A DNA stretch of 12,657 bases. Source: CAVVWJ01 sp964475685. GTDB taxonomy: Bacteria > Gemmatimonadota > Gemmatimonadetes > Gemmatimonadales > GWC2-71-9. The DNA is taken from NCBI GenBank assembly GCA_964475685.1, contig CAYYXP010000001.1, positions 1-12,657 on the forward strand. Reading direction: 5' to 3'. Position numbers and translations under genes: made by a program. This document shows, piece after piece, positions 6,005 through 12,657 of the stretch. The stretch's first letter is position 1. Each line of letters begins with the position of its first letter. The notes below the pieces were generated by a model, which was not told where the DNA came from, searched no databases, and worked only from the letters and a program-made list of their open reading frames with translations.

Positions 6005-8799
6005 CGGGGGCATCCTTTCGCCGACCGGTTGACGTCGGCGCGCAGTTCTCCCATCGCCGGCTCAGCGTCCTGCCAGAGTCTCGCGCTCCGCTCGAGAAGG
6101 GCGCAGGCCGCCAGTGTGTCGGCGGCGGTGGTGGCACTCGCGAGGCGCGCCGCTCCCCGCTTCCATCCGGCGTAGACCCCGAAGGTACCGTCGATCTCTC
6201 CCGCCTGGGGCACGCCGGCCGGCCAGCCCTCGAAGTCCGACCCGTCGTACCAGGCCCATTCGCGCTGGGCTCCCCGCGCATCACCCTCGGCTGCCAGCCA
6301 GTCGCCGCGCACGAGATGGAACACGGCCCCCGCGAAGGGGTCCGGCGGATGGTTGACCGCGAGCAGCGGCCGGATCGAGTCCGATATCGCCATCGCCGCG
6401 GTTGGGCGGCCGCGCGCGCCTTCGCCGATCGCGCGCAGGAGCGCGGCGAGCGCCGAAGCAGGGGCCACGCCGGCGAGCCGTGAGCGTGCCTGCTCGAAGG
6501 CGGACGTATCGCCGGCTGCGAGCCGGCGGAGCCCGAGCGCCCAGAGGGCGCGAACCGCCGTGACGGAGTCTGCCGCGAGCGCCTCGAGGCGCTCATCCCA
6601 CGCCGGATCAGCGGCGCCGGGCGCGTCCGGCAGCCCCACGGCCTGGGGGATCGCCCGCCACTCCGCCTGCTGCAGGCGCGCCTCAGGCGACGGCACCAGG
6701 GTCACGGCGGAGTCGAGCGCCGCAAGTGCCTCCGCGGGACGGCCAAGCGCCATGAGCCCGAGTGCGATCCCGGTCTGCGCGCTCGCGCGCGCCGAATCAG
6801 TCGCCGCCGCGCGCCTGAGGAGCGTGCGCTCGAGCGCGATCTGTGTCCGCGGGAGATCAAACCAGGGAACGCCGGTCCGCGCGACACGCGCGATGTCGGC
6901 GAGCTTGGCGGAGTCCCCCCACCTATCGAGATACCACCGCTTGAGCGCGCCGCGCCATGGGACGAATCGCTCGTCGTAGGCCAGCTGCAGCAGCCCGGGG
7001 ACATCCGGATCGCCCGGCCTGGGCCGGAGCGCCACCCGTCGCCGGAGGGTGAGCATCTGTCGGGTCTCGGCTTGACGACCGGCCCGCAGGTGCACGATGA
7101 AGAGATGGTTGTAGGCCTCCGCGAAGGAGGAGTCGATGGCGAGGACCTCGCCGAACACGCGGGCCGCAAGCTGGAGATCGCGGCCGACCAGCGGACCGCG
7201 GTGGAAGAGCTCCTCCGCGTACACGAAATGGGTGTACGCGTCGCCCCGCGCCTCCGGCACGATCGAATCGAGACCAGCGAGCCGGCGCGCGATGTCAGGC
7301 TCGAGCATCGCCTCGACCAGCGCGCGATCGAGTGGACGAAGCCGGCTCCCGTCACGCTCGTAGAAGGCGCGCAGGTCGAACGTGTTGGGCTGCCGCCGCC
7401 ACCGCTGGATGTTGGCCAGCCGCCAGCGGGCGAGCGCGAACGAGGAGTCCTCGCCGATGGCGGTCTCGTAATACTGCGCGCTGAGATCCCAGGCGTCGCG
7501 CGCGAACGCCGCCTCGCCCTGGAAGAAGGCCTTGAGGGCGCCGAGCGGCACCCCGGACAGGGCCGGCAGAGGGGCGTACAGCGCTTCCAGGTCCGGCGCC
7601 ACCGTCCGGATGAGCTGCACGCCGACCGTGTCGGCCAGGGCGGCGAAGGTCCGGACACTCCCGTGGAGCTCGGGCAGCGAGCGCCTGTCCCCATGCGCGT
7701 CGAAGACTGTGATGAGTACCCGCAGGCTCTCACCTCGCTGGGTAAGAAGGCCGTGCGCCACCCAGTGCGCCTTCAGGTCCCGGGCCGCGTCGGCGCCCTC
7801 CACAACGTGGCCCTTCCGCTCCCAGTACCGAATGACGTCCCGCCACGGAGTCGGCTCGAGCCCCGGCAGATTGTCGATCGTGTACGACACCATGTTGGCC
7901 ATGGCAAGGCCGAGCGTATCCCCGCCCGGGTCGCCGGCCGCCTCCAGCGGGAGCACCGCCAGTTCCTTGGGCGGGGGTGGAGGCGGGAGAGGTCGCAACG
8001 CCTGGAAGAGCGCCCACGCTCCCGCGCCTGCAGCCACCAGGATCACGGCGCGGATGGCCGCCTCCGGGGACGGCCAGTGACGCAGGGACTGCCCGAGACG
8101 CTCAAGCTCATGCCGGAACGCAGGGGCGTCCGACCAGCGTTCCGCGGAGTCGGGCGCGAGCCCCCGGCGGAGCACCGGTCGGAGCTGTCGAGGCACCCGA
8201 TGCCACGCCGCGGGGTCAGCGTAGGCATGCGGGTTCCAGGAGCGCGCGGCGACGGCCTCGTAGAGCACGACGGCCGCGGCGTACAGATCGGCCTCGACGG
8301 TCGCATCCTCGCCGAGCGCGCCTCCGAGGCCCACGAGCACGGCACGTCGGGGGGTCCAGACGATCGCTTCCGGTCCGAGTCCGGGATGGGCCACACCGGC
8401 GGCATGGGACGCCTCCAGCCCGGCAAGCAGGTCGCGTCCGAGCTGGACCGCCTCGGCGGGGCTGAGGGGCGCGAGCCGCAACCGGGTTGCGAGCGTCTCG
8501 CCGTCCACGTGCTCCATGACCAGGCAGGAGACGTCGAGCAACACCGTCGCGCGGTGCACGCCGGCGACATTCGGATGATTGATCCGCGCCCGGCGCTGCG
8601 CCCACTCCAGGGCTCTCCGCGACCGGCCGGCCGTGCCGGCTATGGGACGGAGAGCCAGGAGCTCGACATGCCGGTCGAGATTCAGGTCGCGGGCCAGCAC
8701 ACGCACGATGTCGTCGCTGTTCGGGCCTACCTCCCGCTCAATCTCGTAATCCTTCTCCACCGCGCGGCGGAGCCACTCGAGCCCGTCGTTACTTGTCAT
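6001..8799 (-). CDS. Membrane-anchored pseudokinase with TolB-like and TPR-like regions
   Basis: 932 residues. The N-terminal ~245 align by eye to the upstream kinase (HPNV, M-E-x-x-x-GETL-x-TRL, A-DLY-x-x-x-VVLYE), but catalytic motifs are gone: no Gly-loop, VAIKV Lys replaced by Leu48 (VELLALRP), HRD replaced by HPG (138-140), DFG replaced by GLG (157-159). It should not phosphorylate. A membrane helix follows (250-268), then a run of prolines (270-277), a TolB/FlgO-like domain starting ELAVLPLE (279 to about 400) and about 500 residues of helical, TPR-like repeats (for example ALGLMALGRPAEALAALDSA). The C-terminal part would be outside the cytoplasm. The start at 8799 overlaps the kinase stop by 11 bases with no ribosome site, implying coupled translation. 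Likely a scaffold, sensor or regulator of the active kinase or of the BTAD protein (inference). Confidence 0.88.
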   Translation of the reverse strand: MTSNDGLEWLRRAVEKDYEIEREVGPNSDDIVRVLARDLNLDRHVELLALRPIAGTAGRSRRALEWAQRRARINHPNVAGVHRATVLLDVSCLVMEHVDGETLATRLRLAPLSPAEAVQLGRDLLAGLEASHAAGVAHPGLGPEAIVWTPRRAVLVGLGGALGEDATVEADLYAAAVVLYEAVAARSWNPHAYADPAAWHRVPRQLRPVLRRGLAPDSAERWSDAPAFRHELERLGQSLRHWPSPEAAIRAVILVAAGAGAWALFQALRPLPPPPPPKELAVLPLEAAGDPGGDTLGLAMANMVSYTIDNLPGLEPTPWRDVIRYWERKGHVVEGADAARDLKAHWVAHGLLTQRGESLRVLITVFDAHGDRRSLPELHGSVRTFAALADTVGVQLIRTVAPDLEALYAPLPALSGVPLGALKAFFQGEAAFARDAWDLSAQYYETAIGEDSSFALARWRLANIQRWRRQPNTFDLRAFYERDGSRLRPLDRALVEAMLEPDIARRLAGLDSIVPEARGDAYTHFVYAEELFHRGPLVGRDLQLAARVFGEVLAIDSSFAEAYNHLFIVHLRAGRQAETRQMLTLRRRVALRPRPGDPDVPGLLQLAYDERFVPWRGALKRWYLDRWGDSAKLADIARVARTGVPWFDLPRTQIALERTLLRRAAATDSARASAQTGIALGLMALGRPAEALAALDSAVTLVPSPEARLQQAEWRAIPQAVGLPDAPGAADPAWDERLEALAADSVTAVRALWALGLRRLAAGDTSAFEQARSRLAGVAPASALAALLRAIGEGARGRPTAAMAISDSIRPLLAVNHPPDPFAGAVFHLVRGDWLAAEGDARGAQREWAWYDGSDFEGWPAGVPQAGEIDGTFGVYAGWKRGAARLASATTAADTLAACALLERSARLWQDAEPAMGELRADVNRSAKGCPR

Positions 8800-10060
8800 G
8801 GAGGACAGGCGGCGTCATCGCGCCGACGATGCGCGCGCCGACGCGATCCCCCAGCGCAACGTGGTCGGCGGGGTCGCCCTCGATCACGGCGTGCAGAACC
8901 GGCTCCCCCCTGTCGTTCACCATGCTCACCTCGACCTCGAGGATCGCGCCGCCGCTGCGGACCAGGCCCCACGCCCCGAACCGGGCGCGCGCCGTCGTGG
9001 TGAGCTCGGTGAGCCGCCTTGCCGGCGGCAGCGACGACCCGCGCCAGCGCTGGGTGGCGGCCGCGCGTGGCTCGAGGCTCAGGACCGGCAGCCGGCGGAA
9101 ATACCATTCGGTGGCCCGGGTGATCGAGCGGCCGACGGTGGTGTCGGCGAGGCCCGTGGTCTCGAAGGGAAACAGCGACAGGTCGTACCGGGGCGGGGGC
9201 GACGGCCAGAAGCGGATGATGAGGTAGACGATCGCTGCGAGGGCGAGCGCCGCCATCACCACGGCTCCCCACTTCGCCCGACCGACCGGGAGGGCATCGG
9301 CGAAGCTCCCGGCGTCCCGCCACCGCTTTGCGGGAGCGACCTGCAGCGCCTTCTTCAGCGCCCGACGGAGCCCTGCGGGGACATCCGACCAGTCGCCCTC
9401 GTCCGGTGAGAGGCCCGCAGGCCAGCGCCGCCCAGTGAGCGACTCGAACAGGACCAGTCCTGTGGAGTAGATGTCCGACGCGGGGGTGACCGGCTCCCCT
9501 CTCGACTGCTCGGGGGACATGTACGTCGGCGTGCCGATGGGCTTTCCCGGCGCGGTGAGCGTGGGATCGTCCGTCTCCAGGACCCGGGCAATTCCGAAGT
9601 CGCCAAGCTTGGCCCGGCCGTCGTCCAGAAAGATGTTGGACGGCTTGACGTCGCGATGGACGATGGATTGGGCGTGCGCGGCCCCGAGCGCGGCGAGAAC
9701 GTCCCGCCCGAGGGCGGCCGTCTCGGCACCCGACAGCGGTCCTCTCTTCAGGCGGGTGTCGAGCGTCTCGCCGGCGATCAGCTCCATGGTGAAGTACAGG
9801 AGGCCGTCGGCGGTGTCCGGGTGGTAGACCCGCACGACGTTGGGATGGCTCAGCCTGGCCGCGGACTGGGCCTCGCGCATGAACCGCTCCGCCGCGACCG
9901 CCGTGGCGTACTCCGGCTTGAGGACCTTGATGGCCACGCGCCGGTCCAGCACGGTGTCGCGGCCCACGTAGATGTTGCCCATCCCGCCGGACGCGAGCTC
10001 GCGCTCCAGGTCGATGCCGGGAGCGAGCGCCGTTCGGAGGCGGTCGAATACCAAGGACAT
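8789..10060 (-). CDS. Transmembrane Ser/Thr protein kinase (Hanks type)
   Basis: 423-residue kinase with all catalytic elements: Gly loop GGMG (25-28), Lys45 in VAIKVLK, Glu63, HRDVKPSN with Asp137, DFG 154-156, activation loop ending GTPTYMSPE (Glu184). Residues 265-285 form one membrane helix, followed by SPPP and a ~130-residue C-terminal domain outside the cytoplasm (YDLSLFPFETTG onward) that resembles a short version of the TolB-like domain in the next gene. No PASTA repeats are present. ATG 10060 gives the complete lobe; the ribosome site is weak (CAGGT about ten bases upstream). First gene of the kinase, pseudokinase, BTAD regulator series, divergent from the lipoprotein operon. It likely phosphorylates one of its co-encoded partners, as AfsK phosphorylates AfsR in Streptomyces; here that is inference. 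Confidence 0.95.
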   Translation of the reverse strand: MSLVFDRLRTALAPGIDLERELASGGMGNIYVGRDTVLDRRVAIKVLKPEYATAVAAERFMREAQSAARLSHPNVVRVYHPDTADGLLYFTMELIAGETLDTRLKRGPLSGAETAALGRDVLAALGAAHAQSIVHRDVKPSNIFLDDGRAKLGDFGIARVLETDDPTLTAPGKPIGTPTYMSPEQSRGEPVTPASDIYSTGLVLFESLTGRRWPAGLSPDEGDWSDVPAGLRRALKKALQVAPAKRWRDAGSFADALPVGRAKWGAVVMAALALAAIVYLIIRFWPSPPPRYDLSLFPFETTGLADTTVGRSITRATEWYFRRLPVLSLEPRAAATQRWRGSSLPPARRLTELTTTARARFGAWGLVRSGGAILEVEVSMVNDRGEPVLHAVIEGDPADHVALGDRVGARIVGAMTPPVLHDK

Positions 10061-10205
10061 GCGGTGATGACCTGGTATGGGGATGGATTGGGTTCGACAA
10101 GGAAGGTGGGGGCGATTCGGCGGGTGGGCAACCGCGGTCCGCCTTTTCGCTCGCCTTCATGTAACTTTCGCCCGAGGAGTACCCCGTAATCCTGAGGAGA
10201 TCTCG
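10061..10205. promoter_or_regulatory. Divergent intergenic region between two operons
   Basis: These 145 bases separate the kinase start from the lipoprotein start and must contain both promoters if each operon has its own. I see no convincing sigma-70 pair in either direction; on the minus strand TTGTCG (10100-10095) with a weak CATACC 15 bases later is the best candidate but would leave a very short leader. No CTTGA tandem element is found here, in contrast to the two downstream sites. No RNA gene or open frame of substance is seen. Confidence 0.5.
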
Positions 10206-11168
10206 ATGCTCATCCGTACCAGTCCGCTCGTTCTCGCCCTTTCCGCGCTTGCCGCCGCATGCGGCGGCGAGCGTGCCCCCGCTCCCGCCGCGTCGGCCGA
10301 TTCCGCGCTGCCCGCGTCCGTCGCGCCGGCACCGTCAGCGGCGCCCGACGTCGTTGAGGGGTTCAAGCGTCCCGAATCCGTCAGGTACGATCCCGAGCTC
10401 GATGTCTGGTTCGTCAGCAACATCAACGGCGATCCCTTCGCCGAAGACGGCAACGGCTTCATCTCGCGGCTGAAGGGTGACGGGTCGATCGATTTGCTCG
10501 AGTTCATCGCGGGCGGCAGGAACGGCGTCACTCTGAACGCGCCGAAGGGGATGGCCATCACCGGCGACACGCTGTGGGTGGCCGACGTGGACGTCGTCCG
10601 CGCCTTTGATCGCCGGACCGGCGCGTCGCTGGCGAACGTCAGCCTCAAGGGGAAAGCGAAATTCCTCAACGACGTCGCCGCCGGCCCCGACGGGATCTAC
10701 ATCACCGACTCGGGATTCGGCAAAGACGACAAGGGGGGGATGGCTCACACCGGACCCGACCGGATCTTCCGTGTGGCCGGCGGCCAGGCGACGCTGGCGC
10801 TCGAGACCAGCTCCCTCGCGGCCCCGAACGGGATCGCCTGGGACAGCGCCGGTGGCCGCTTCATCGTCGGGCCGTTCGGGGGGACGACGATGCAGGCGTG
10901 GCATCCGGGCGGGGAAAAGCTGACTCCCCTCGGCGAGACCCCAGGCCAAACCGATGGCCTGGAGGTACTCGGTGACGGCCGGATCCTGTTCACCAGCTGG
11001 GCCGACTCGAGCCTCGACGTGCTGGAGAACGGCAAGGTGACACCGATTGGCGCCAAGGTGCCCTCGCCTGCGGATATCGGCGTCGACACCAGGCGAGGCC
11101 GGGTCGCCATCCCGCAACTGATGCTGGATCAGGTGACCTTCCGCCCGCTCCCGGCGTCCACGCCCTGA
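10206..11168 (+). CDS. SMP-30/gluconolactonase-like beta-propeller lipoprotein
   Basis: 320 residues. An export signal with a lipobox-like end (ALSALAAAC, Cys19) is followed by a low-complexity Ala/Pro linker to about residue 50, so it is probably a lipid-anchored periplasmic or outer-membrane protein. The rest is a six-bladed propeller type of sequence: RPESVRYDPELDVWFVSN, APKGMAITGDTLWVAD, FLNDVAAGPDGIYITDSG (154-171), APNGIAWD, QTDGLEVLGDGRILFTSW. Such SMP-30-like proteins include lactonases and many sugar- or ligand-binding proteins; the metal ligands cannot be assigned with confidence, so enzymatic activity is open. ATG 10206 has GAGGAGA ending five bases upstream. The frame is open from 10077, but starting there would bury the lipoprotein signal. 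First gene of the plus-strand operon; eight bases separate it from the next gene. Confidence 0.85.
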   Translation: MLIRTSPLVLALSALAAACGGERAPAPAASADSALPASVAPAPSAAPDVVEGFKRPESVRYDPELDVWFVSNINGDPFAEDGNGFISRLKGDGSIDLLEFIAGGRNGVTLNAPKGMAITGDTLWVADVDVVRAFDRRTGASLANVSLKGKAKFLNDVAAGPDGIYITDSGFGKDDKGGMAHTGPDRIFRVAGGQATLALETSSLAAPNGIAWDSAGGRFIVGPFGGTTMQAWHPGGEKLTPLGETPGQTDGLEVLGDGRILFTSWADSSLDVLENGKVTPIGAKVPSPADIGVDTRRGRVAIPQLMLDQVTFRPLPASTP

Positions 11169-11176
11169 GGCCCGCC

Positions 11177-11992
11177 ATGACCCCCACCACACAGCGGCGC
11201 CTTCGGGGCGCCGCCAGCTTCGCCCTCGTCGCCTCCATCAGCCTGCTGCTGGGCGCGGCCGGCGCCTATCTGTTGAGAGCGCGAACGCCGCTCGATCCGG
11301 TCACCACACATGGCGAGTGGGTCTATGTGAAGAAGGGCGCCGACTCGATCCGCGCCTACGTCGCCTACCCCGAGCGGAAGACGAAGGCGCCGGCCGTCAT
11401 CGTCATCCACGAGATCTTCGGCCTCACCGAGTGGGAGCCCACCGTGGCTGACCGGCTGGCCAAGGCGGGGTACGTCGCGATCCTCCCCGATCTCCTCTCC
11501 TCGAAGCATGGGAGAAGCCCCGCGGACGCCGACTCCGGCCGCAAGCTCGTCGCCGACCTCGAGCCCGACCGCGTCACCGGAGACCTCGACGCCGTCTACG
11601 CCTACGTGAACGGACTTCCCGCCGTCGAGCGGGACAGGATCGGGACGATCGGCTTCTGCTGGGGCGGCGGGCAGAGTTTCCGCTACGCGACCAACAACCC
11701 CGACCTCAAGGCCGCCGTCGTCTGTTACGGTCCCCCTCCCGATTCCGCCGCAATTGCGCGAATCAAGGCGCCGGTGCTCGGGGTCTACGGAGAGAACGAC
11801 GAGCGGATAAACGGCACCCTGCCCGTGGTCACCGCGCAGATGAAGGCCGCGGGGCAGAGCTTTACGGCGGAGACTTTCCCCGGGACCGGGCACGGTTTCC
11901 TCAAGCCCGGCCGGCAGGGCTCCGACGGGGCGCAGGTGGAACAGGCCTGGAAGAAGATCCTCGACTTCTACCGCGCGCAGCTCGGCAAATGA
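11177..11992 (+). CDS. Dienelactone-hydrolase-family enzyme with N-terminal membrane anchor
   Basis: 271 residues. The alpha/beta-hydrolase core matches the dienelactone hydrolase family: HEIFGLTEW with Glu79, the nucleophile motif GFCWGGG with Cys161, Asp208 in YGENDERI and His239 in GTGHGF, giving the family's Cys-Asp-His triad plus the Glu switch. Unlike classical cytosolic enzymes it has an N-terminal basic segment and a hydrophobic helix (about 12-33) without a clear cleavage site, so it is probably a signal-anchored protein facing the periplasm. The start ATG 11177 has TGAGG six bases upstream, overlapping the stop of the lipoprotein gene. Its stop overlaps the next start (ATGA at 11989-11992). 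It probably hydrolyses an ester or lactone; a working partnership with the adjacent propeller lipoprotein, itself of a lactonase-like family, is possible. Confidence 0.9.
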   Translation: MTPTTQRRLRGAASFALVASISLLLGAAGAYLLRARTPLDPVTTHGEWVYVKKGADSIRAYVAYPERKTKAPAVIVIHEIFGLTEWEPTVADRLAKAGYVAILPDLLSSKHGRSPADADSGRKLVADLEPDRVTGDLDAVYAYVNGLPAVERDRIGTIGFCWGGGQSFRYATNNPDLKAAVVCYGPPPDSAAIARIKAPVLGVYGENDERINGTLPVVTAQMKAAGQSFTAETFPGTGHGFLKPGRQGSDGAQVEQAWKKILDFYRAQLGK

Positions 11993-12657
11993 TCAACTCT
12001 CGATTTCTGATGGTGGCGCTTGTGCTGCAGGCAACGAGCGCCGGCGGCGTCGCCGCCCAGACCGCCGCACCGGCGCCGGCTCACGTCCCGACCCACTACG
12101 AAATCACCCTGGTGCCGAGCAACACCGGCGCGCATGTCCTGGCCGAGGTGGAGACGAGCTGGCGGCTCGGCTCCACAGAGCCGATCGTGGCCAAGCTCGA
12201 CTCCAACTTCAGGGTGGTGCGCGTCCTGGTGGATGGAAAGCCGAACACCCGGATCTCGCGCACACTGTTTGCCCGCGGGGCGGGGGACGTGCTGGTGCCC
12301 CACCAGAAGCCCTCCGGCGACAGCCTCACCACGCGCATCCGTTATCACGGCTTTCCGCAGGGAGGCCTTCGTGCCGGTCCCAACCGGTTTGGAGCGCGCG
12401 CGCTCGTCGCGGAAGCCGCAACGGTTGATCCCTCCATCTGGCTGCCGGTGGCCGAGCCGTCGCTCCGCACCGCGAGCGTCGCGTTTCACGTGCAGGCCGA
12501 CTCGGGGGCGCACGCCATCGCCAACGGCGCGCTCGTCCGGGTGGACACCCTCTCCTACGGACACACCACCTGGCACTATCGTCTCGACCAGCCGATTCCG
12601 CTCTCCGCTGTCGCGGCCGCTTCCGGGCCCTACGCGGCTGCCAGGCTGCCGCAACAG
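11989..12657 (+). CDS. M1-family aminopeptidase, N-terminal domain only
   Basis: Partial gene: 223 codons before the right edge. It begins with a signal peptide (MINSRFLMVALVLQATSAGGVAAQ), then a beta-rich domain typical of M1 metallopeptidase N-termini: HYEITLVPS (36-44), a turn with VDGKP (81-85), GDSLTTRIRYHG (110-121), DPSIWLPVAEPSLRTASVAFHVQA (147-170, where the family has a D-x-x-x-W-x-P signature) and ANGALVRVDT. The catalytic GAMEN and HExxH-x18-E motifs would lie beyond the window. The start is the ATGA overlap with the hydrolase stop; no ribosome site of its own is visible, consistent with coupled translation. An exported peptidase is likely. Another beta-sandwich peptidase is possible but less likely. 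Confidence 0.75.
   Translation, partial: MINSRFLMVALVLQATSAGGVAAQTAAPAPAHVPTHYEITLVPSNTGAHVLAEVETSWRLGSTEPIVAKLDSNFRVVRVLVDGKPNTRISRTLFARGAGDVLVPHQKPSGDSLTTRIRYHGFPQGGLRAGPNRFGARALVAEAATVDPSIWLPVAEPSLRTASVAFHVQADSGAHAIANGALVRVDTLSYGHTTWHYRLDQPIPLSAVAAASGPYAAARLPQQ

Noticed and set aside
6005..6013. Alternative ATG at 6013 for the BTAD regulator
   Set aside because: The AAAGG site abuts that ATG with no spacing; the ATG at 6004 has proper spacing and an ATGA overlap. Only three residues differ, so the point is minor.
4826..6175. Plus-strand open frame (449 codons) opposite the BTAD regulator
   Set aside because: Antisense shadow of a gene with clear winged-helix, BTAD and Walker motifs; no motifs of its own.
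7072..9003. Long plus-strand open frame (643 codons) opposite the pseudokinase
   Set aside because: Composition is Arg/Gly/Pro-rich without recognisable motifs; it is antisense to a gene with clear domain structure, a common effect of high GC.
10061..10100. Sigma-70 promoter TTGTCG/CATACC for the kinase operon
   Set aside because: Spacing is 15, the -10 matches at three positions only, and the leader would be too short for the weak ribosome site.
10077..10205. Upstream start for the propeller lipoprotein at 10077
   Set aside because: It would put about 43 residues ahead of the lipoprotein signal, and a strong ribosome site precedes the ATG at 10206.

Overview
The window is GC-rich (roughly 70% by eye) and densely coded: eleven protein genes, no RNA genes, no mobile elements and no CRISPR. 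The mix suggests a Gemmatimonadota-like bacterium: Ser/Thr kinases with membrane-anchored TolB-like and TPR tails, a BTAD-type regulator beside them, a periplasmic dienelactone-hydrolase-like protein and an M1 peptidase of the Gemmatimonad kind. This assignment comes from gene style only; there is no marker gene.

Minus strand, 10060 down to 4097: a signalling operon. An intact Hanks-type kinase (10060-8789) overlaps a second protein with the same architecture (8799-6001) whose kinase fold has lost every catalytic motif and which carries a long TPR-like tail. That gene in turn overlaps, by ATGA, a BTAD/SARP-like regulator with an AAA-type ATPase domain (6004-4097). The logic recalls the Streptomyces AfsK kinase / AfsR SARP pair, with an added pseudokinase.

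Minus strand, 4042 down to 1: effector genes. A secreted alpha/beta hydrolase (4042-3170) is followed by a tightly coupled set: extended SDR (3086-2106), PAP2/Aur1-like membrane phosphatase or transferase (2109-1198), a second extended SDR (1201-227) and a membrane protein cut by the window edge (260-1). Every junction in this set overlaps. The set looks like lipid or isoprenoid-lipid modification; the substrate cannot be read from sequence.

The most interesting signal is non-coding. Immediately upstream of both the hydrolase and the first SDR there is a near-identical ~30-base element with two CTTGA blocks exactly 11 bases apart, the second block ending 43-44 bases before the start codon in both cases. 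An 11-base direct repeat is the known operator geometry of SARP/BTAD regulators, and the regulator gene lies directly upstream. My model is kinase -> pseudokinase -> BTAD regulator -> two downstream promoters.

Plus strand, 10206 to the right edge: a divergent operon for exported proteins: an SMP-30-like beta-propeller lipoprotein, a membrane-anchored dienelactone-hydrolase-like enzyme and the N-terminal domain of an M1 aminopeptidase. The 145-base gap 10061-10205 must hold both divergent promoters, but no convincing -10/-35 pair is visible there.
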